64,000 nt of DNA from an uncultured Flavobacteriales bacterium (lineage in GTDB: Bacteria; Bacteroidota; Bacteroidia; Flavobacteriales_E; Vicingaceae): contig CAJQOH010000025.1 of NCBI GenBank assembly GCA_905479915.1, positions 124,001-188,000 on the forward strand, read 5' to 3'. Within the stretch, counting starts at the first letter, position 1. Every line of letters starts with the position of its first letter. The notes under the pieces are model-generated. The model was not told the origin of the DNA. It searched no databases and was given only the letters and a program-made list of their open reading frames with translations. A program made the translations under genes and the position numbers. This document shows, piece by piece, positions 59,912 through 64,000 of this stretch.

Positions 59912-60946
59912 TTACTTTTTTGTAGCTAACGGGTTTTGATTTATTTCTTCAGTAAGCTTTCTACTTTTATAAATATCACAAGCGTTATAAATTGCTTGTC
60001 TAAACGAGCTTTCTTCTGCTTTATTTTGTCCAGCTATTTCGTATGCAACGCCATGGTCTGGAGATGTTCTAATAGCACTTAGCCCTGCTGTAAAGTTTGT
60101 TCCAGCCCCAAAAGAAAGAGATTTGAAAGGAATCAATCCTTGATCATGATACATTGCTAAAATAGCGTCAAATTTTTTGTAGTTGCCAGAACCGAAAAAA
60201 CCATCAGCAGGATAAGGTCCAAAAGTGTTTATTCCAATACTTTTAGCATTATCAATAGCAGGGATTATAATGTTTTCTTCTTCACTACCAATTAAACCAT
60301 TGTCACCAGCATGAGGGTTCAATCCTAAAACTGCAATTCGGGGAGTGGTGTGACAAAAATCATTAATTAAAGATTTGTTTAAAATCTTAAGCTTTCCAAA
60401 AATGTTATCAGCAGTTAAGGTATTGGCAACTTTACTAATAGGAATGTGGTTGGTTGCAACACCTATTTTAATGTTTTCTCCTACCATAAGCATTAATGAC
60501 TCTCCTTCAAACTTTTCGTTTAAGTACTCGGTATGCCCAGGAAAATTGAATGTTTCAGATTGAATGTTGTCTTTGTTGATAGGTGCAGTAACTAAAGCAT
60601 CTATACTTCCTGCCGCTAAATCTGCTGTTGCTGCCTCTAAGGATGCAAGAGCATATTTCCCTCCATTTTCTGTAGATTGTCCTAAAGTTATTTCAACATC
60701 ATCTTGCCAACACTCTATTAGGTTTGCTTTTTTTGCGTTAGCTTCTTTTGGGTTTTTAATCTTATTAAAACTAAAGTCGTTTATATTTAGCGCCTTTCTA
60801 TGAAAAGACGATGTTTTTAGTGAACCATAAACTATTGGCGTACAGATCTCGAGCATTCTTGCATCTCTGAAAGTTTTGATAATAACTTCCATTCCAATAC
60901 CATTAATGTCTCCTACGCTTATTCCTACTTTTATTTTCTCAGGCAT
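59912..60946 (-). CDS. pdxA: 4-hydroxythreonine-4-phosphate dehydrogenase
   Basis: This 344-residue NAD-dependent enzyme of pyridoxal phosphate synthesis has GISVGDINGIGMEVI, LVTAPINKDNI, FPGHTEYLNEKF, LNPHAGDNGLIG and MYHDQGLIPFKSL. It is complete. The gene lies 1 base after the aminopeptidase gene and is probably co-transcribed with it and with the O-antigen ligase gene. It acts in the cytoplasm. Confidence 0.95.
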   Translation of the reverse strand: MPEKIKVGISVGDINGIGMEVIIKTFRDARMLEICTPIVYGSLKTSSFHRKALNINDFSFNKIKNPKEANAKKANLIECWQDDVEITLGQSTENGGKYALASLEAATADLAAGSIDALVTAPINKDNIQSETFNFPGHTEYLNEKFEGESLMLMVGENIKIGVATNHIPISKVANTLTADNIFGKLKILNKSLINDFCHTTPRIAVLGLNPHAGDNGLIGSEEENIIIPAIDNAKSIGINTFGPYPADGFFGSGNYKKFDAILAMYHDQGLIPFKSLSFGAGTNFTAGLSAIRTSPDHGVAYEIAGQNKAEESSFRQAIYNACDIYKSRKLTEEINQNPLATKK

Positions 60947-60947
60947 T

Positions 60948-62354
60948 TTAATAGTTTTTTATAAAATCGTAAAACAAACGGACTCCAACTCCTGTGCCTC
61001 CTTGAGATAAGTAATTAATAGGTTTGTGTAAAAATGCAGGACCAGCAATATCTAAGTGAATGTATGGGTAATTGGTAAAATTCTCTAAGAATTTACCCGC
61101 TGTAATTGATCCTCCAGAACCATTTCCAAGGTTTGTTATATCTGCTATTGAGGATTTCAATTGTTCGTTGTATTCATCCCAGAAAGGGAATTCCACAATT
61201 CTTTCAAAGGTATTGTTACCACTAACTTTTAATTTGTTCATGGTTTTTTCTTCTGCATTTCCCATTCCAACAACACCGTAATGACCTATTGCCGCAGCTG
61301 CAGCACCAGTTAAGGTTGCAATATCTAAAACCAATTCAGGCTTGTATTTTTGAGCATAGCTCAATGCATCAGCCATAATTAAACGACCTTCAGCATCTGT
61401 ATTTAAAACTTCAACTGTTTTTTTATTGTGCATGGTAATTACATCTCCAGGAGCATAAGCATCACCGCTTGGTCTATTATCTGTTGCCGGAACCAACCCA
61501 ATAACATGATATGGAAGTTTGTTTTTAGAAATAGCATATAAGCCACCGATAACGGCAGCTGCACCACCCATATCACACTTCATAAAATCCATAGAGTTGG
61601 CTGTTGGTTTTAAACTTAAACCTCCAGTATCATAAACAACACCTTTACCAACAAGAACAATTGGTTTTTTGTTTTTAGCATTTTTTGGTTTCCATTCTAA
61701 AATAGAAAACGTTGGAGGTTCAACACTTCCTCTGTTAACGGCTAAAAGCCCACCCATTTTTAAGGCTGTAATTTTTGTTTTATTAAAGACTTCAATTTTA
61801 AATCCGGCTTCTTTACCTAGCTTTTTTATCTCTTTAGAAATTTGAGTTGCCGTTAAGAAAGATTGAGGTTCATTAACTAAATCTTTAGCATAATTGGTAG
61901 CATCAGCAGTATTCTGAACCTCTTCTATTGCCGCAGGTTTAATTGATCCAATTACTTTAATGGAATTTAAACTGTTTGTTTTTTTATCAGAAAAATATTT
62001 TAAGAATTGATAGTTAAACAATGCGATTCCTTCAAGAAAAGCACTTGTTAGTTCTAAATCTGAGACTATAGAAACAGATTTAATTTTAGCTTTATTTAAA
62101 GTTGAGGTTAATTCACCACCAGAAATTCTAGCTTTTTCAGAAGCTTTATAATCTGTTTCTGAACTTAATAAAACAATGTAAACAATAGTCATTAAACGAT
62201 TAATTGCTATTTGTTTTTGTTCAGCTTTAAGTTCTTTCTTGATGTATGTAATTTCTTCTTTAGAAAAATCTTTTGATGAAATGTCTTTGTCTGAAGTGAT
62301 TAAAAAAACTGCGTTGTCTTTAGCACCTAATTTGCTTCCCTTTTTTATTTCCAT
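60948..62354 (-). CDS. Leucyl aminopeptidase (M17)
   Basis: This 468-residue metallopeptidase has the two-metal site segments LVGKGVVYDTGGLSLKP, DFMKCDMGGAA and NTDAEGRLIMADALS, with GSGGSITAGKFLENF near the C terminus. It removes N-terminal residues from peptides in the cytoplasm. The ATG at 62354 gives MEIKKGSKLG and avoids overlap with the mqnC promoter; a longer frame from 62429 would overlap the divergent mqnC start. It is the first gene of a run with pdxA. Confidence 0.95.
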   Translation of the reverse strand: MEIKKGSKLGAKDNAVFLITSDKDISSKDFSKEEITYIKKELKAEQKQIAINRLMTIVYIVLLSSETDYKASEKARISGGELTSTLNKAKIKSVSIVSDLELTSAFLEGIALFNYQFLKYFSDKKTNSLNSIKVIGSIKPAAIEEVQNTADATNYAKDLVNEPQSFLTATQISKEIKKLGKEAGFKIEVFNKTKITALKMGGLLAVNRGSVEPPTFSILEWKPKNAKNKKPIVLVGKGVVYDTGGLSLKPTANSMDFMKCDMGGAAAVIGGLYAISKNKLPYHVIGLVPATDNRPSGDAYAPGDVITMHNKKTVEVLNTDAEGRLIMADALSYAQKYKPELVLDIATLTGAAAAAIGHYGVVGMGNAEEKTMNKLKVSGNNTFERIVEFPFWDEYNEQLKSSIADITNLGNGSGGSITAGKFLENFTNYPYIHLDIAGPAFLHKPINYLSQGGTGVGVRLFYDFIKNY

Positions 62355-62369
62355 GCTTGTTTTTTGTAG

Positions 62370-62377
62370 TATTTTTG
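62370..62377 (+). promoter_or_regulatory. -7 element of mqnC
   Basis: TATTTTTG matches TAnnTTTG within the 69-base gap shared with the divergent aminopeptidase gene. A TAAATTCG on the minus strand (62391-62384) may serve the latter. Confidence 0.45.
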
Positions 62378-62423
62378 AAAAAGCGAATTTAAGAATAATA
62401 AAGGATAATCTAAATACTGAATA

Positions 62424-63548
62424 ATGCAAGTAGAATCATTATTAAAAAGAGCTTTAAAACTAGACTTTTTAAGTGCCGAAGAAGGAGAGTTTTTATTTCA
62501 CAACGCATCAACAGCAGAATTAATGTTTGTTGGAAATGAGCTGAAAAAACTAAAAAAGAAAAGCAATAAAGTAACCTGGATTATTGATAGAAATTTAAAC
62601 ACAACCAATGTTTGTATTGCAAATTGTAAGTTTTGTAATTTCTTTAGAGTTCCTGGTCATGGAGAAGCTTACGTAACCACAATGGAAGAGTATAAAGTAA
62701 AAATTGAAGAAACCATAAAGTATGGAGGAAATCAATTGTTACTGCAGGGAGGCCATCACCCAGACTTAGGGTTGAAATTTTATGAAGATACCTTTAGGGG
62801 AATAAAATCTATGTTCCCAAGCATCAAACTACATTGTTTAGGACCACCTGAAATTGCTCATGTTGCTAAATTGGAAGGCTTAACACATACAGAAGTTTTA
62901 GTTGCACTTAAAGCGGCAGGATTGGATTCTTTACCTGGTGCCGGAGCAGAAATTTTGAATGATAGAGTGAGGAGATTAATTTCTAAAGGAAAATGTTCAG
63001 GAAGAGAATGGTTAGATGTAATGAGAGCTGCTCATCAATTGGACATTACTACATCTGCAACAATGATGTTTGGACATATAGAAACTATTGGAGAAAGGTT
63101 TGAGCATTTAGTAGATATTAGACAAGTTCAAAGTGAAAAGCCTGAATCAGCAAATGGATTTTTAGCATTTATTCCTTGGCCTTTTATGGACGATGGAACG
63201 TTGCTTAAAAGAGTAAAAGGCATTTCTAACAATGTTACTGATGATGAGTATATTAGAATGATTGCTTTGAGTAGAATCATGTTGCCTAATGTGGAAAATA
63301 TTCAAGCATCATGGCTAACTGTTGGAGAAAAAACAGCGCAGACTTGTTTGCATGCGGGGGCCAATGATTTTGGTTCAATTATGATTGAAGAAAATGTTGT
63401 TTCAGCAGCAGGAGCTCCACATCGTTTTACTGCAGATGGTATTCAAGAATCTATTCGAAAAGCTGGGTTTGAGCCACAGTTGAGAACACAGAAATATGAA
63501 GATAGAGAGCTACCAAAGGATATGGTACAGCAAGTAATTAACTATTAG
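62424..63548 (+). CDS. mqnC: Cyclic dehypoxanthinyl futalosine synthase
   Basis: This 374-residue radical SAM enzyme of the futalosine pathway to menaquinone has the iron-sulfur ligands C64-x3-C68-x2-C71 (CIANCKFC), then FRVPGHGEAYV and GGNQLLLQGGHHPDLGL, with LDSLPGAGAEIL. It converts dehypoxanthine futalosine to its cyclic form. Other mqn genes are not in the window. Its presence says the organism makes menaquinone by this route, which supplies the quinone for the sdhCAB enzyme. Confidence 0.95.
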   Translation: MQVESLLKRALKLDFLSAEEGEFLFHNASTAELMFVGNELKKLKKKSNKVTWIIDRNLNTTNVCIANCKFCNFFRVPGHGEAYVTTMEEYKVKIEETIKYGGNQLLLQGGHHPDLGLKFYEDTFRGIKSMFPSIKLHCLGPPEIAHVAKLEGLTHTEVLVALKAAGLDSLPGAGAEILNDRVRRLISKGKCSGREWLDVMRAAHQLDITTSATMMFGHIETIGERFEHLVDIRQVQSEKPESANGFLAFIPWPFMDDGTLLKRVKGISNNVTDDEYIRMIALSRIMLPNVENIQASWLTVGEKTAQTCLHAGANDFGSIMIEENVVSAAGAPHRFTADGIQESIRKAGFEPQLRTQKYEDRELPKDMVQQVINY

Positions 63549-63659
63549 AATACTTTTTGTTTTTAGCAGGCACGTTTTGTCTAAACATGTAAAAACCATG
63601 TTGTTTTATTAACGGTATTAAGGTAGTCCTCAAAAATTCTTAATTTTATAGGTTCTACA

Positions 63660-64000
63660 ATGGTTAAGAAAATCCTATATATTATATTCTTTTTGATTGC
63701 AGCTAATGCTTTCGCAACTCATAATAGAGCTGGAGAAATTACATTCAGACACATTTCGGGACTAACCTATGAGATTACAGTAGAAACATATGTTAAAGGA
63801 TCTGTTCCTACACCTAATGGAGAGGTAGATAGACCTAAATTAGAAATTAACTGGGGAGATGGGTCTCCTTTGGATTCAATACCTAGGATTAATGGAGATG
63901 GTACGGCAATTACTTTTACGCTGAAAAAGTGTACGTATGTTGCTCAACACACTTATCCTGCCCCGGCACCATTTCCTTATGTGATAAGTGTAGAAGACCC
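63660..64000 (+). CDS. Large exported protein, N-terminal fragment (gliding-motility/PKD type)
   Basis: An open frame from ATG 63660 runs off the right edge (113 codons visible). It begins with a signal peptide (MVKKILYIIFFLIAANAFA) and continues THNRAGEITFRHISGLTYEITVETY, then EINWGDGSPLDSIPRING. This beginning is common in very large Bacteroidota exported proteins with PKD-like repeats and a C-terminal sorting domain for type IX secretion. Only the first part is visible, so the C terminus is unknown. It lies 111 bases after mqnC. A TAATTTTA-like -7 element precedes the start. Confidence 0.8.
   Translation, partial: MVKKILYIIFFLIAANAFATHNRAGEITFRHISGLTYEITVETYVKGSVPTPNGEVDRPKLEINWGDGSPLDSIPRINGDGTAITFTLKKCTYVAQHTYPAPAPFPYVISVED

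Noticed and set aside
1-64000. CRISPR arrays, rRNA, tRNA, prophage or transposase genes
   Set aside because: None were recognised by reading. A covariance-model search was not possible, so a missed small RNA cannot be excluded.

Overview
This is a 64 kb AT-rich chromosomal segment from a member of the Bacteroidota, most likely near the Flavobacteriales. The evidence is TAnnTTTG-type -7 promoter elements, no clear Shine-Dalgarno sequences, a B-type three-subunit succinate dehydrogenase (sdhCAB), DUF4270 and DUF4175 proteins, a DUF5117-type metalloprotease, a TonB-dependent receptor with an N-terminal carboxypeptidase-like domain, many Cys-anchored lipoproteins, and the futalosine menaquinone gene mqnC. 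I cannot name the genus. I saw no rRNA, tRNA, CRISPR array, prophage or transposase.

Layout. 0-2.8 kb: an arsenosugar-type operon (radical-SAM ArsS, rhodanese, DUF2064 sugar transferase, lipoprotein). 2.9-6.9 kb: sdhCAB, interrupted between sdhA and sdhB by a four-helix-bundle gene flanked by short direct and inverted repeats. 6.9-11.2 kb: CoA-binding protein, zinc metalloprotease, short-chain dehydrogenase, small exported protein. 11.2-16.6 kb: a signalling operon of MORN-repeat protein, multi-PAS histidine kinase and LytTR regulator. 17.1-31.8 kb: rpiB, then a region that reads as a phosphate-starvation island: phosphate-type porin, Na/Pi cotransporter, two PhoB-type regulators, PhoR-type kinase, TonB receptor and beta-helix lipoprotein. 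A carbonic anhydrase/SulP bicarbonate pair lies inside it. 31.8-38.6 kb: cysQ, deoC, two small exported proteins, glmS, DUF4270 lipoprotein and a lone GT5 domain. 38.7-41.9 kb: panC and envelope genes (flippase-like protein, RfaE2, glycosyltransferase). 42.0-48.6 kb: a PH-like gene broken by an in-frame TGA, then DUF4175, RsbW-like ATPase, ybeY and mnmG, with mnmG bracketed by two parS-like sites. 48.8-59.9 kb: a surface-glycan region with GT-C-like membrane proteins, CotH-kinase lipoprotein, methyltransferase, GT2 and O-antigen ligase. 59.9-64 kb: pdxA, leucyl aminopeptidase, mqnC and the start of a large exported PKD-type protein.

The main discovery is a candidate Pho box. Seven promoters between 17.6 and 30.0 kb carry direct repeats of yTTAACa with an 11-bp period (typically CTTAACA-N4-CTTAACA). 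The last repeat lies exactly 20, 31 or 42 nt (20 + 11n) before a -7-like element. The seven are upstream of the porin, the Na/Pi cotransporter, a small carboxypeptidase-like protein, an atypical response regulator, the TonB receptor, the beta-helix lipoprotein and phoB itself. This predicts an autoregulated PhoB-like regulon whose box differs from the enterobacterial CTGTCAT half-site but keeps its 7+4 geometry.

Other points of interest are the intervening-sequence-like element inside sdhCAB, the TGA-interrupted gene at 42.3 kb, the parS-like pair around mnmG, and a beta-trefoil (fascin-like) domain fused to a GT-C-type membrane protein.
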